In this document: positions 16,927 to 24,789 of the stretch, piece after piece
Position numbering within the stretch: the first letter of the stretch is position 1
Layout of the letters: every line of letters begins with the position of its first letter
From: an uncultured Acetatifactor sp.
Lineage (GTDB): Bacteria; Bacillota; Clostridia; Lachnospirales; Lachnospiraceae
Reading direction: 5' to 3'
DNA length: 62,203 bases
Assembly (NCBI GenBank): GCA_934436435.1
Contig: CAKSAN010000018.1
Location: 1 to 62,203, forward strand
The notes under the pieces: model-generated
What the model was told of the DNA's origin: nothing
Database searches by the model: none
Seen by the model: the letters and a program-made list of their open reading frames with translations, nothing else
Program-made: the position numbers and the translations under genes

Positions 16927-17310
16927 ATGAAGAAATTTTTTTCAAATTACTACAAAATTATTTTGTCGGTTGTGATTCTGATTGTCCTGGTGGCACTGAA
17001 GGAGGATTACAAAACTTCTTTTGATGGAATGAGCGGAGTACGGACGGTGGTACGCATGCTGATTTACACGGCATGGGGATTCCTGCTGGCAACGAAGACC
17101 AGACGGGACAAAGCAAAAGTTGTGGAATATGTTGCTTTTGCCGTTGTCTGTGTGGCAGCGCTCAATCTGTTAATTCCCATCTGGCAGTTCCAGATAGCGT
17201 TTTATGCTTTTGTCGCAGGTGTTCCGGGACTCTATTTTATGGTATTTATCCTGACCGGAATGTTAGGCGGTTATCTATGGGGACCGAAAGCAAAAACGAA
17301 AGAAGAGTGA
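16927..17310 (+). CDS. Small membrane protein, unknown function
   Basis: A 127-residue protein with about four predicted membrane segments (near 10-24, 38-55, 66-88 and 95-115) and a lysine-rich C-terminus. No family is recognised. The start follows AAGGAG. The downstream lipoprotein gene starts 3 bases after its stop, so the two are surely co-transcribed. The short size, the helix pattern and the pairing with a lipoprotein suggest an envelope complex, which is only inference. Confidence 0.7.
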   Translation: MKKFFSNYYKIILSVVILIVLVALKEDYKTSFDGMSGVRTVVRMLIYTAWGFLLATKTRRDKAKVVEYVAFAVVCVAALNLLIPIWQFQIAFYAFVAGVPGLYFMVFILTGMLGGYLWGPKAKTKEE

Positions 17311-17313
17311 GCA

Positions 17314-18183
17314 ATGAAGAGGAAAATAGCACTGCCATTACTATTAAGTTTTCTGGTTTTCTCTTTTGGCGGATGTGCCTCGGAAAAGGCAGAACAGGCG
17401 TATCCTTCCTATTTTGAGCCGGTTATTCAGGAACTGACCTTTAGCTGGACGACTTATCGTGAAGGACATCCCACCTCGGGACTCACGGATGCGTTCTGTG
17501 ATAGTGGCTTGTTCAACGGCGGAAGAGAAGAAAACGGACTGTTCATCAGTTACATAGAATATGAAAAAGATACCGAGCCTCAATTTGTATTTTTCCATTT
17601 GGACGATCTGCTTACGGATGCAGAGGCAGACGAATGGGACTGGGCATCGGCAGGGGCTTTCTGTGATGAGGAGCAGGGCAAAACCTACCTCTGCTATTAT
17701 GATTTTAACGACCTGACGAATGCCGGAGAGCGGGATCCGCAGCTGATCCTGGTGGAATTCGATACGGCGGATTCGGAGAACTATCAGGCAACACCATATT
17801 CTGTGGAGCCTAGAAATATGTTCAGCTGGTACTGCGAGGGCTACCGGATCGGAGATGACTTATACATTGCAGGACAGGAAGAATTAGGAGCGATCGATCT
17901 GAATACGAAGGAGTTCCGCTATTGCAGGGAGGAATACGTCTGGGCGGAAGAATATGCACAGAAGGTAATTGGGGAAGAAACATATTATATGCGTACCTTT
18001 CGCGCTATCCTACAACAAGATGATGTGACTGTATATTCAGCAGAGATAGCAGAAGCAAATGATTCTCCAGCGGTCGGAATGATTTTTGTTGCCATCAGGG
18101 ATAATCAGCCGATTTCTTATATGAGTATTGACTTAACATCCGAGGATATTGGACATGGTGTAGAAATTGAAACAGTAGAATAG
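17314..18183 (+). CDS. Lipoprotein, unknown function
   Basis: A 289-residue lipoprotein. The signal peptide ends FGGCAS with the lipid-accepting Cys near residue 21. The mature part is acidic and rich in Tyr, Trp and Glu, possibly beta-propeller-like (repeated short acidic strands such as LILVEFDTADSENY), but no family can be named. Its start is 3 bases after the upstream membrane protein gene. No clear terminator follows; the next 300 bp contain only gene debris. Confidence 0.7.
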   Translation: MKRKIALPLLLSFLVFSFGGCASEKAEQAYPSYFEPVIQELTFSWTTYREGHPTSGLTDAFCDSGLFNGGREENGLFISYIEYEKDTEPQFVFFHLDDLLTDAEADEWDWASAGAFCDEEQGKTYLCYYDFNDLTNAGERDPQLILVEFDTADSENYQATPYSVEPRNMFSWYCEGYRIGDDLYIAGQEELGAIDLNTKEFRYCREEYVWAEEYAQKVIGEETYYMRTFRAILQQDDVTVYSAEIAEANDSPAVGMIFVAIRDNQPISYMSIDLTSEDIGHGVEIETVE

Positions 18184-18508
18184 AACTTTGAAAAAAGTCC
18201 AGCGGTCGAAGAGCACATCCTTCACCATTATCGCGAACGCACCGGTAGGTATATTCTTCAAGAACAGTATTGGCTGCTGGAGAACAGTTATTTACGTTTC
18301 ATATAGTAGCATAGTAAAGTGACAATGAAAATCGCAAAGCCGTGCCATGCGAGGACAGTTTAGTGCTAATGTTGTGCCACAAAAGACTATTGATTTTTCA
18401 GAGTACTTTTGCAACAATACATAGGAAATATTATGTTACGGTTTATGAAAAGGAAAAATATATGATTTTCATCATATGGAACACTAACAGTTAAAGGGAT
18501 AGTTGGTA
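18184..18508. other. Gap with eroded coding remnants
   Basis: About 325 bp with short interrupted frames. Peptide-like stretches such as TGRYILQEQYWLLENSYLRF and RGQFSANVVPQKTIDFSEYF can be read but end quickly in stops and have no start signals. This looks like the remains of one or more degraded genes; I see no RNA gene or promoter here. Confidence 0.4.
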
Positions 18509-18834
18509 ATGCTTATGGAAAATAGTAATATCGAGATTATAGGTGGAGGATTGTTTTTTACAGAAATAGAGATCCAAAATGACAATGAGAAGTTTGTGCC
18601 TTCTGAATCTGATAAAGAGGCAATTAGAAAGAATATTGAAGAGATAGAATGCTTGAAAACGAAAAAGAAAATCTTCTGTCAATGTGTTTGCCCAAAACAC
18701 AAATGATGCTATAGATAATGTGTATAGTGAACCAATATTTTATGAAAAAGCTATTATATGGTGCTACAAGTGGAGAATATATTGAAAATACAATCGCCGT
18801 TGGTATAGGAGGTAAAGATTCTGTATTGGAATAA
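18509..18834 (+). pseudogene. Fragmented small-protein remnant
   Basis: A frame starting at ATG 18509 gives about 65 residues and stops at 18704-18706. In another frame the following bases read like a signal-peptide end and mature start (SSVNVFAQNTNDAIDN), and in a third an ATG at 18742 gives 30 residues ending at 18834. Joining these needs at least one frameshift. I interpret the segment as an eroded secreted-protein gene; the alternative is two unrelated tiny genes. Confidence 0.35.
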
Positions 18835-19381
18835 AAATAAGAAAAATTATATAGCAGTTATTTTCGGAGGAATCCTCATACTTGTGATATTATGCCTGGG
18901 AGATTATGGGATACGATATTACAATGCACCAATAGAAAAAGATTATAAATATATCGGTACGGGAATGCTGGTGCGTTTGAGCGATTTTACGAATGGCGAA
19001 TTAGTATCGGTAGAGATGCGGGGAAAGACAGCGCATTATATCTGGGGAAATCAAGAAGATTATATTCAGGGGAACGTGTGGGTAAATGGAGAAAAAATTT
19101 TCGGAAAAGATGATATGGAAATTGTGGGTCTGTTTATAAATGCAGAACCATACTATTCCTGTATAACAAGTACTGAGAAAAACAATCTTGGAAATATGTT
19201 CATTATCTCCAAAGATCTGCAAACCATATTATGTGGAGTAGCAATCGATGAAGAAGAGTTTTTGTTAGTTACACCAGCAGAGGATGGCACAACGGCAAAT
19301 AATATGATAAAAGCAGCCGAAAAACAGTCCCAGGCATTTTCTCAATGGTTATCGAATGCACGTAGAGGAATAACGGATTGA
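18818..19381 (+). CDS. Membrane-anchored extracytoplasmic protein with a non-ATG start
   Basis: The frame gives a Lys/Asn-rich N-terminus (NKNKKNYIA), one membrane helix and an exported domain of about 150 residues with no recognised family. AGGAGG at 18807-18812 is followed not by ATG but by ATT (18818) or CTG (18821), at 5 or 8 bases. The first in-frame GTG (18884) lies inside the membrane helix and has no ribosome site. Either a rare start codon is used (up to 187 residues) or the start was lost and the gene is decaying, like its surroundings. It overlaps the preceding remnant. Confidence 0.5.
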   Translation: MLYWNKNKKNYIAVIFGGILILVILCLGDYGIRYYNAPIEKDYKYIGTGMLVRLSDFTNGELVSVEMRGKTAHYIWGNQEDYIQGNVWVNGEKIFGKDDMEIVGLFINAEPYYSCITSTEKNNLGNMFIISKDLQTILCGVAIDEEEFLLVTPAEDGTTANNMIKAAEKQSQAFSQWLSNARRGITD

Positions 19382-19392
19382 TTTTCTGTTAT

Positions 19393-19497
19393 ATGATAAG
19401 TTATCAAGCACATTTGATTATAGCTAGTTCATTAGCAGGCATGCCTGTGAAAGCAATGGAATCACAACAAAGTAATGAAATTACAAGTGGTAGATAA
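19393..19497 (+). pseudogene. Signal-peptide-like remnant of a secreted protein
   Basis: A 34-residue frame that reads like the end of a signal peptide and a short mature start (IIASSLAGMPVKAMESQQS) before a stop. No ribosome site is visible. Most likely the 5' fragment of a lost exported-protein gene, immediately before the inactivated lipoprotein gene. Confidence 0.3.
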
Positions 19498-19546
19498 TTT
19501 AACAAACGAGATAATAGAATATGATATGACATTGAGGGAGGTGTCT

Positions 19547-20629
19547 ATGGGTAAAAAGTGGATTGTGGGTCTGATGATTTTAGCAGCATTATGGGCAATG
19601 ACCGGTTGTGGAAAGCAGGAGATGATCCGCTGCGAATACACAAATGAGGCAGCAGGATTTACCTTAAGCATAGACAGACCGGTAGAATGGACAGCGAAGC
19701 TTCAGGAAGGGTGGCCTGCGACCGAGACAGAGGAATCCAGTCCCGACGAGGGAATCCGGATTTATACGGATGACAGCTAGGAGAGCAGTATCTATTTTTG
19801 TAACAGTTTTTCTCCTTATTATGCAGGGGATGAAAATGATCTGGAGACCGTAGAAGTGAATGAGGAACTCACGGCACTTCATGGAATCGAAACAAGCGGT
19901 GAAGGGGTGAGGGAATCCTATGTTTTTAAAGGGGATTTCACTGGTCAGGGATTCTATAATATTACCATCTCTATGTCACAAAAGGATTATAAAAAATATA
20001 AAAAGATTATCTCGCAGATGGTTGCCAGCTGCCAGATCCGTGAATGGGAGCCGGAGAATGCAACGGAATCGGAAAGCATTGAAAATGTAGAAAATACAGA
20101 AAATACAGAAAATAATGATTTGATAATTCGGGGAACGCTGTTAGACAGAGAGAGCAACAGTGCTGTCTATAATGATATCACCGGAATGTTAAATGAAAGA
20201 TATGATTTGCTGAACGAGTTATTAAGTGCGTGGGATTCCACGGTAGACAGCAGGGACAGCATTTCCGTAAATCTGCCAGATGGCCGGGAGACGGTAATGT
20301 ACCGTGTGAAGGTGGCGGACTCCTGGGAGTATTATAAACAAAAGGCTGAAAATATCTATGATGATATTTATATACAGGAAGTTTTTACCCCTTGCTACCT
20401 GGGAAATCTATATGCCGAAGTGGATGACAAATTGTATCGTGCGGAAGCGGATGGTTTCGCCTGGGGCATTGATGAAGACTCCATCAAAATATGGAAGCAG
20501 GATTTGGGTAACCGTTATATAGTGACCGCAAAAGAGCAAAACGAGATGACTACGGATGTGCTGTTTATTATAAGAAAAGAAGATACGGATAACAAATACA
20601 AAATCGTAGATGAAGTCGAGATGAATTAG
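19547..20629 (+). pseudogene. Lipoprotein gene inactivated by one in-frame TAG
   Basis: Starts at ATG 19547 after GGGAGGTG with a lipoprotein signal ending MTGCGKQ. Residues 1-77 are nearly the same as in the intact paralogue at 24210. Codon 78 is TAG (19778-19780) where the paralogue has CAG (24441-24443). The frame then stays open and similar to the paralogue (NEELTALHGI, RESYVF, DYKKYKKIISQ) up to about residue 165. After that come a short acidic repeat (VENTENTENN) and a further domain of about 180 residues absent from the paralogue. No frameshift is seen. Function unknown. Confidence 0.8.
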
Positions 20630-20651
20630 TGATTGCATTGAAAAATAAATA

Positions 20652-20712
20652 TTGACATATATAGATAGCCGATATATATTATAGACAAAGACATATATCG
20701 GCTATCTATATA
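20652..20712 (+). promoter_or_regulatory. PadR promoter inside a 20-bp perfect inverted repeat
   Basis: TTGACA (20652-20657) and TATATT (20675-20680) are 17 bp apart. The arms ATATAGATAGCCGATATAT (20659-20677) and ATATATCGGCTATCTATAT (20693-20711) pair perfectly, plus one further T-A pair outside, with a 15-bp spacer. The left arm fills the -35/-10 spacer and the right arm reaches the AAGGAGG site. This is a strong candidate for the autoregulatory operator of the PadR protein, and in RNA the right arm could also mask the ribosome site. Confidence 0.8.
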
Positions 20713-20724
20713 AGGAGGATAAAA

Positions 20725-21054
20725 ATGGCTGTGGACAAATCACTGATGTCGGGAAGTATGACGATGCTTCTGCTCAGATTACTGGCGGAGAAGGATATGT
20801 ACGGATACGAAATGATCGATACACTGCGAAAAAAATCCTGTAACGTGTTCGAGTTAAAAGCGGGAACGTTGTATCCGTTGTTACATGGTCTGGAAGCCAA
20901 GGGGCTGCTTACGGTATATGAGCAGGAATATGCGGGCAAGACGAGAAAGTATTACAGCATTACGAAAGAAGGCAGAAAATTACTGGAGACGAAGAAGGCG
21001 GAGTGGGAAGAATATCAGTCCGCAGTAACCAGCGTTCTGGCAATGGGGGTATAG
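20725..21054 (+). CDS. PadR-family transcriptional regulator
   Basis: A 109-residue winged-helix repressor. The pattern MTMLLLRLLAEKDMYGYEMIDTL is typical at the N-terminus (shown here in part: MYGYEMIDTL), followed by LKAGTLYPLLHGLEAKGLL and YYSITKEGRKLL. It should bind the inverted repeat just upstream as a dimer and so repress itself and the adjacent SEDS-like gene, which begins 2 bases after its stop. PadR proteins respond to small amphipathic molecules or cell-envelope cues; the ligand is unknown. Confidence 0.93.
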   Translation: MAVDKSLMSGSMTMLLLRLLAEKDMYGYEMIDTLRKKSCNVFELKAGTLYPLLHGLEAKGLLTVYEQEYAGKTRKYYSITKEGRKLLETKKAEWEEYQSAVTSVLAMGV

Positions 21055-21056
21055 GC

Positions 21057-22442
21057 ATGGAGACATATTTGGAAAAACTGTTGTCACAGATCCGCTGCAA
21101 AAAAGCCAGACCCTATATTGCCGAGGAGATAAGAGACCATATGGAATGCCAGATAGAGGACAATCTTTCCGAGGGAATGACTTATGAGGAAGCAGAGAAA
21201 AATGCGGTTGCGGACATGGGAGACCCGGTAGAAGTTGGGATTTCTCTGGACAGGATCCATAAGCCCAAGATCGCATGGAAATTACTTTTGATAGTAGGAA
21301 TTTTAAGCCTGTTGGGCATTCTGATACAGCAATCCATTCTTTTGCAGCCCGGTTATCAGGATTTGGAAACATGGAGACAGGAAGCATATCGGTATACTAC
21401 AGAGGGGTTTGTCTCATGTATTGTGATAGGATTCCTTCTCATGTGTGTGATCTACTTTCTGGATTATACGGTAATTGCAAAGTACTCCAGGTTTATTGGA
21501 ATATTTATACTTATTCTGGGAGGATTGCGGCTGACTGGCTTTTTCGGTGTGGATATTAATGGAGTCGGCAACTGGGTTGGATTTGGAATGTTCCGAGTGT
21601 CGATTACTTCCCTGATGATGTTCTATGTGCCGATTTATGGGGCTATCTTATATAAATACAGAAACGGTGGTGCTCTGGCATTGTTAAAAGCACTCCTATG
21701 GCTGGTTCTTCCGGTTTTCATTACGTTTTGGATTCCATGCCTCGGTGTTGCCGTCATCATGATGGTCAGTATGCTGATAGAACTTACGGTGGCTATTTGG
21801 AAGGGCTGGTTTAAAGTGCCTGTGAAAAAGACGATTATCGGTATGTGGATGCTTTTTACGGTTTTGCCTGTCCTGTTGCTGGCTGCAATGTATGCACTTC
21901 ATATACTGGTAGTGTATCAGGAAGAAAGAATCCGGGACTTTTTATCTCGTTCCGGAAACGCATATTACATGACGTCCATGCTTCATAAATTTAATGAGAA
22001 CATTTTACTTTGGGGAAACAGCGGAAACAATGTGCTCGAAGGTTTGCCGGAATTTAATAAAGATTACGTTTTTTCCTATATTCTGAACAGTTACGGAAAG
22101 TTAGCCGGAATTGTTGTGATCGTTCTTCTGGCGGCATTGGTGGTGTTTATGTTCGGAACTTCAGTTCGACAGAAAAATGAACTTGGCATGGTGATGGGAT
22201 TCGGATGCGGAATGATCATTTTATTAAATATTTCCCTGAACCTCGCAGGAATTTTTGGTTGGGTTCCGCTGACGACAACGTTCCTGCCGTTCTTATCTGT
22301 TGGCAGAAATAATATATTACTGTGCTATGCACTGGTGGGAATTATCCTGAGTATCTACCGGTACAAGGACGTATATCCAAAAAAACTTAAAGCATCACAG
22401 GTCTCCCTGCAGAAGACAATTACTTTGAACTTAAATGTGTAA
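21057..22442 (+). CDS. SEDS (FtsW/RodA/SpoVE-like) protein with N-terminal HAAS-type domain
   Basis: A 461-residue protein. Residues 1-70 form a soluble helical domain of the kind found next to PadR regulators (permease-prefix/HAAS: ARPYIAEEIRDHMECQ, EGMTYEEAEKNAVADMGDP). Then come about ten membrane segments. The C-terminal part has the SEDS pattern: NKDYVFSYILNSYG with Asp336 at the place of the catalytic Asp, and LPFLSVGRNNILLCYALVG, a variant of the FLSxGG motif. SEDS proteins polymerise lipid II glycans. The usual partner class B PBP is not encoded nearby. I start it at 21057; upstream frame sequence overlaps padR. Confidence 0.85.
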   Translation: METYLEKLLSQIRCKKARPYIAEEIRDHMECQIEDNLSEGMTYEEAEKNAVADMGDPVEVGISLDRIHKPKIAWKLLLIVGILSLLGILIQQSILLQPGYQDLETWRQEAYRYTTEGFVSCIVIGFLLMCVIYFLDYTVIAKYSRFIGIFILILGGLRLTGFFGVDINGVGNWVGFGMFRVSITSLMMFYVPIYGAILYKYRNGGALALLKALLWLVLPVFITFWIPCLGVAVIMMVSMLIELTVAIWKGWFKVPVKKTIIGMWMLFTVLPVLLLAAMYALHILVVYQEERIRDFLSRSGNAYYMTSMLHKFNENILLWGNSGNNVLEGLPEFNKDYVFSYILNSYGKLAGIVVIVLLAALVVFMFGTSVRQKNELGMVMGFGCGMIILLNISLNLAGIFGWVPLTTTFLPFLSVGRNNILLCYALVGIILSIYRYKDVYPKKLKASQVSLQKTITLNLNV

Positions 22443-22504
22443 AACCATAATACAGATAAAAGTCCATGAACAGAAAAACTGTCCATGGACTCAGACTGTA
22501 GACG

Positions 22505-22541
22505 AAACGCTTTTGGTCAGCATGCCAGAAGCGTTTTTCTT
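22505..22541 (+). terminator. Terminator of the PadR/SEDS operon
   Basis: AAACGCTTTTGG and CCAGAAGCGTTT form a 12-bp stem (one G-T pair) with an 8-nt loop, followed by TTCTT. A second inverted repeat, AGTCCATG/CATGGACT, lies just before it at about 22461-22492. Confidence 0.85.
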
Positions 22542-22649
22542 ATCATCTGCGTATAGCGGAATCCGAGGTTTTGAACATCGGAATCAGTTTTTCCCCTTCA
22601 ATAAAACGACTTTCGAGAGCAGGATAAAATATTGAAAATTATCTATTTT

Positions 22650-22680
22650 TTTGTAACAATGTAGAAAATGAAATCGTTAT
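22650..22680 (+). promoter_or_regulatory. Autoregulatory ECF-sigma promoter
   Basis: TTTGTAACAA at 22650-22659 and CGTTAT at 22675-22680, 15 bp apart, with an A/T-rich upstream region. It directly precedes the sigma factor gene and has the same sequence as three other elements in the surrounding 9 kb. Confidence 0.75.
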
Positions 22681-22711
22681 TCTATTTGGCAGGATAAAAA
22701 GGGGATAAGAC

Positions 22712-23269
22712 ATGATTTACCTGATGATGATTGACGGAGAAGAGGAGAAAAGAAAGTTTGTGATCCTCTACGAAAAGTACAGGTGCCTGATGCTAAAAGT
22801 GGCGTGCAACATTTTGCAGGATAACTTTCTGGCGGAGGACGCGGTGCATGAAGCATTTATGAAAATAGCCGGGAATATGAAGAAAATTGGAGAGGTGGAT
22901 ACTTTAGAAACAAAGCGCTATCTGATTACGGTAACCAAAAATGCGACCATTGATATATACCGGAAAAAGAAACGCCAGATCAACAGAGAAATATCCGTGG
23001 ATGAATTGGGAGAGAGCAGCATTCCGTTATCTTATATGGAAACAGAAGTCGATGAGGGAATATTGGAAATTCTCAAAGATCTGCCGGTAAAATACAGAGA
23101 TGTATTTCTTCTGAAATATGCAAACGAGATGGATAATGATGAAATAGCAAAATTGTTGAAACTATCGGAAGGAACCGTGAGACAAAGACTGTCAAGGGGA
23201 AAGAGCATGATTCAGGAAGCAATGAATAAACGGGAGAAAGAGCATGGAACATATGGAAGTAACAGATGA
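22712..23269 (+). CDS. ECF-type RNA polymerase sigma factor
   Basis: A 185-residue sigma-70 family protein of the ECF group. Region 2 spans about residues 15-90 (YEKYRCLMLKVACNIL, LAEDAVHEAFMKI, TVTKNATIDIYRKKKR). Region 4 spans about 125-180 (LPVKYRDVFLLKY, EIAKLLKLSEGTVRQRLSRG). It would direct polymerase to promoters with a TGTAAC -35 and CGTTA -10. The anti-sigma gene overlaps its 3' end by 26 bp. The promoter in front of it carries that same motif, so positive autoregulation is likely. Confidence 0.95.
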   Translation: MIYLMMIDGEEEKRKFVILYEKYRCLMLKVACNILQDNFLAEDAVHEAFMKIAGNMKKIGEVDTLETKRYLITVTKNATIDIYRKKKRQINREISVDELGESSIPLSYMETEVDEGILEILKDLPVKYRDVFLLKYANEMDNDEIAKLLKLSEGTVRQRLSRGKSMIQEAMNKREKEHGTYGSNR

Positions 23270-23924
23270 ATGGTTATATAAATATATGCCTGTGGTAGAC
23301 CGTGCTATTATCAAGGCATTGGAGAGTCAGGTGGATAATAAATATGAATTTTCAGAACGCTTTGAACGGAAAATGAAGAAGGTGATTTGGAAGGAAGCAC
23401 ATCCGGTTTTGAACGGTGTGCAGAAAATAGTGAAACGTGTAGCGGCATTTTTGACGGGAATTCTATGCACAGGACTGATTTTAACCATGAGTGTGGAAGC
23501 ATATAGAGAAAAAATTTTTGAAACGCTAAAAACAACGTACGAAGACTCAGTGCTATATACTTATTCTTCGAATGAGAAAAATACTGTAATAAGAATTACG
23601 GAACCATGTTATATACCAGTGGGGTACGAAGAAATAGAACGTTTAGAGAATAATATTTGTGCCAATATTTTTTACGAAAATGAAAAAGGGGAACAGATTA
23701 CCTGGGAACAAATGTTGATTAATAATGGAAATAGCATAGTGTTGGATAACGAATATGATACCGAGGAGGAACGGATAATTAATGGACATATTTTAACACT
23801 ATTTATATACACGGATGGATATGTGATGGCCTACTATGAAGCGGATAATTATGCGTATTTGGTTACAGCAGACCATCTGACAACAGATGAAATATGTGAG
23901 ATTATCGCAAGCATGGACAGTTAA
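23244..23924 (+). CDS. Membrane anti-sigma factor with DUF4367-like exterior domain
   Basis: A 226-residue single-pass protein. The N-terminal 60 residues are cytoplasmic and should hold the sigma factor. One membrane helix lies near 62-83. The outer domain ends with the pattern seen in DUF4367 proteins (ITEPCYIPVGYEE early, then YLVTADHLTTDEICEIIASM at the end). It lacks an obvious zinc-binding HxxxCxxC motif. Translation is coupled to the sigma gene by a 26-bp overlap. It probably releases the sigma factor on an envelope signal. Confidence 0.85.
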   Translation: MEHMEVTDEWLYKYMPVVDRAIIKALESQVDNKYEFSERFERKMKKVIWKEAHPVLNGVQKIVKRVAAFLTGILCTGLILTMSVEAYREKIFETLKTTYEDSVLYTYSSNEKNTVIRITEPCYIPVGYEEIERLENNICANIFYENEKGEQITWEQMLINNGNSIVLDNEYDTEEERIINGHILTLFIYTDGYVMAYYEADNYAYLVTADHLTTDEICEIIASMDS

Positions 23925-24053
23925 GGAAGAAGAGTAGGTGATGCACACAAAATAAAATGTCATTGTTTTCATTATGAAAATATAGAGGTATTTTAGAAAA
24001 AGTTTTCATAAACGGTTCAAAAGATAAAATACGAAAAATAAAAAATATATTTT

Positions 24054-24085
24054 TATGTAACAAACATTAGAAGGTAATTCGTTAT
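24054..24085 (+). promoter_or_regulatory. ECF-sigma type promoter of the 24210 lipoprotein
   Basis: TATGTAACAA at 24054-24063 and CGTTAT at 24080-24085, 16 bp apart. The gene starts about 125 bp downstream; the leader (24090-24209) contains only a short open frame remnant ending in TGA at the ribosome site. Confidence 0.7.
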
Positions 24086-24209
24086 TATTGGTAAAGGAGC
24101 TTATATAATATATATGAAAAGAAAGCTTTGTAGATGCAATAGCTATGCTGGATGATGGCAGTCAGGAGTACGTTAGTGATATAGCAGAATGGACAAGTGC
24201 GAGGTGACT

Positions 24210-24728
24210 ATGAATAAAAAAATGATTGGTTGTTTAATGTTCTTAACCACCGTATGGGCAATGACCGGTTGCGGGAAGCAGGAAATGATCCGCTGTGAAT
24301 ACACGAATGAGGCAGCAGGGTTTACTTTAAGCATAGACAGACCGGCGGAATGGACGGTAGAGATCCGGGAAGGGTGGCCGGCAACCGAGACAGAGGAAGC
24401 CAGTCCGGACGAAGGAATTCAGATTTATACGGATGACAGACAGGAAAACTGGATCTATTTGAGCAACCGGGTGTCTCCCTATTATGTGGTGGATTACAAT
24501 GATTTGGAGACAGTGAAGGTGAATGAGGAACTCACGGCACTTCACGGAATGACAACAGAGGGAGAACTGGTAAGGGAGTCCTATGTTTTTGAAGGTGATT
24601 TTACCGGATCCGGATGCTACGAACTGGAAATCCAGATGCAGGAAAAGGATTATAAGAAATATAAAAAACTGATTTCACAGGTAGTTGCCAGCTGCCGGAT
24701 CGAGGAAGCGGAACTCAACAGTAATTAA
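24210..24728 (+). CDS. Lipoprotein, intact paralogue of the 19547 pseudogene
   Basis: A 172-residue lipoprotein. The signal peptide ends MTGCGKQ (lipid Cys near residue 21). The mature part (ANEAAGFTLSIDRP-like start, then IQIYTDDRQENW and DYKKYKKLISQVVASC near the end) matches the common pattern of small exported sensor-like domains that end in a helix with a conserved VASC. No function can be named. The GAGGTG site fixes the start at 24210. An ECF-type promoter and a downstream terminator make it a single-gene unit in the sigma regulon. Confidence 0.8.
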   Translation: MNKKMIGCLMFLTTVWAMTGCGKQEMIRCEYTNEAAGFTLSIDRPAEWTVEIREGWPATETEEASPDEGIQIYTDDRQENWIYLSNRVSPYYVVDYNDLETVKVNEELTALHGMTTEGELVRESYVFEGDFTGSGCYELEIQMQEKDYKKYKKLISQVVASCRIEEAELNSN

Positions 24729-24735
24729 ATAGAAG

Positions 24736-24777
24736 AAGCCCATGCGCAGGCACATGACCTGTTCATGGGCTTTTTAT
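24736..24777 (+). terminator. Terminator after the 24210 lipoprotein gene
   Basis: AGCCCATG (24737-24744) pairs with CATGGGCT (24764-24771), followed by TTTTT. It lies between two convergent genes. Confidence 0.88.
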
Positions 24778-24789
24778 AAAATTCCGCAG

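Noticed and set aside
20085..20125. Programmed repeat in the lipoprotein pseudogene (VENTENTENN)
   Set aside because: The short GAAAATACA repeats could vary in length, but three units of 9 bp keep frame and sit after the stop codon, so no effect is expected now.
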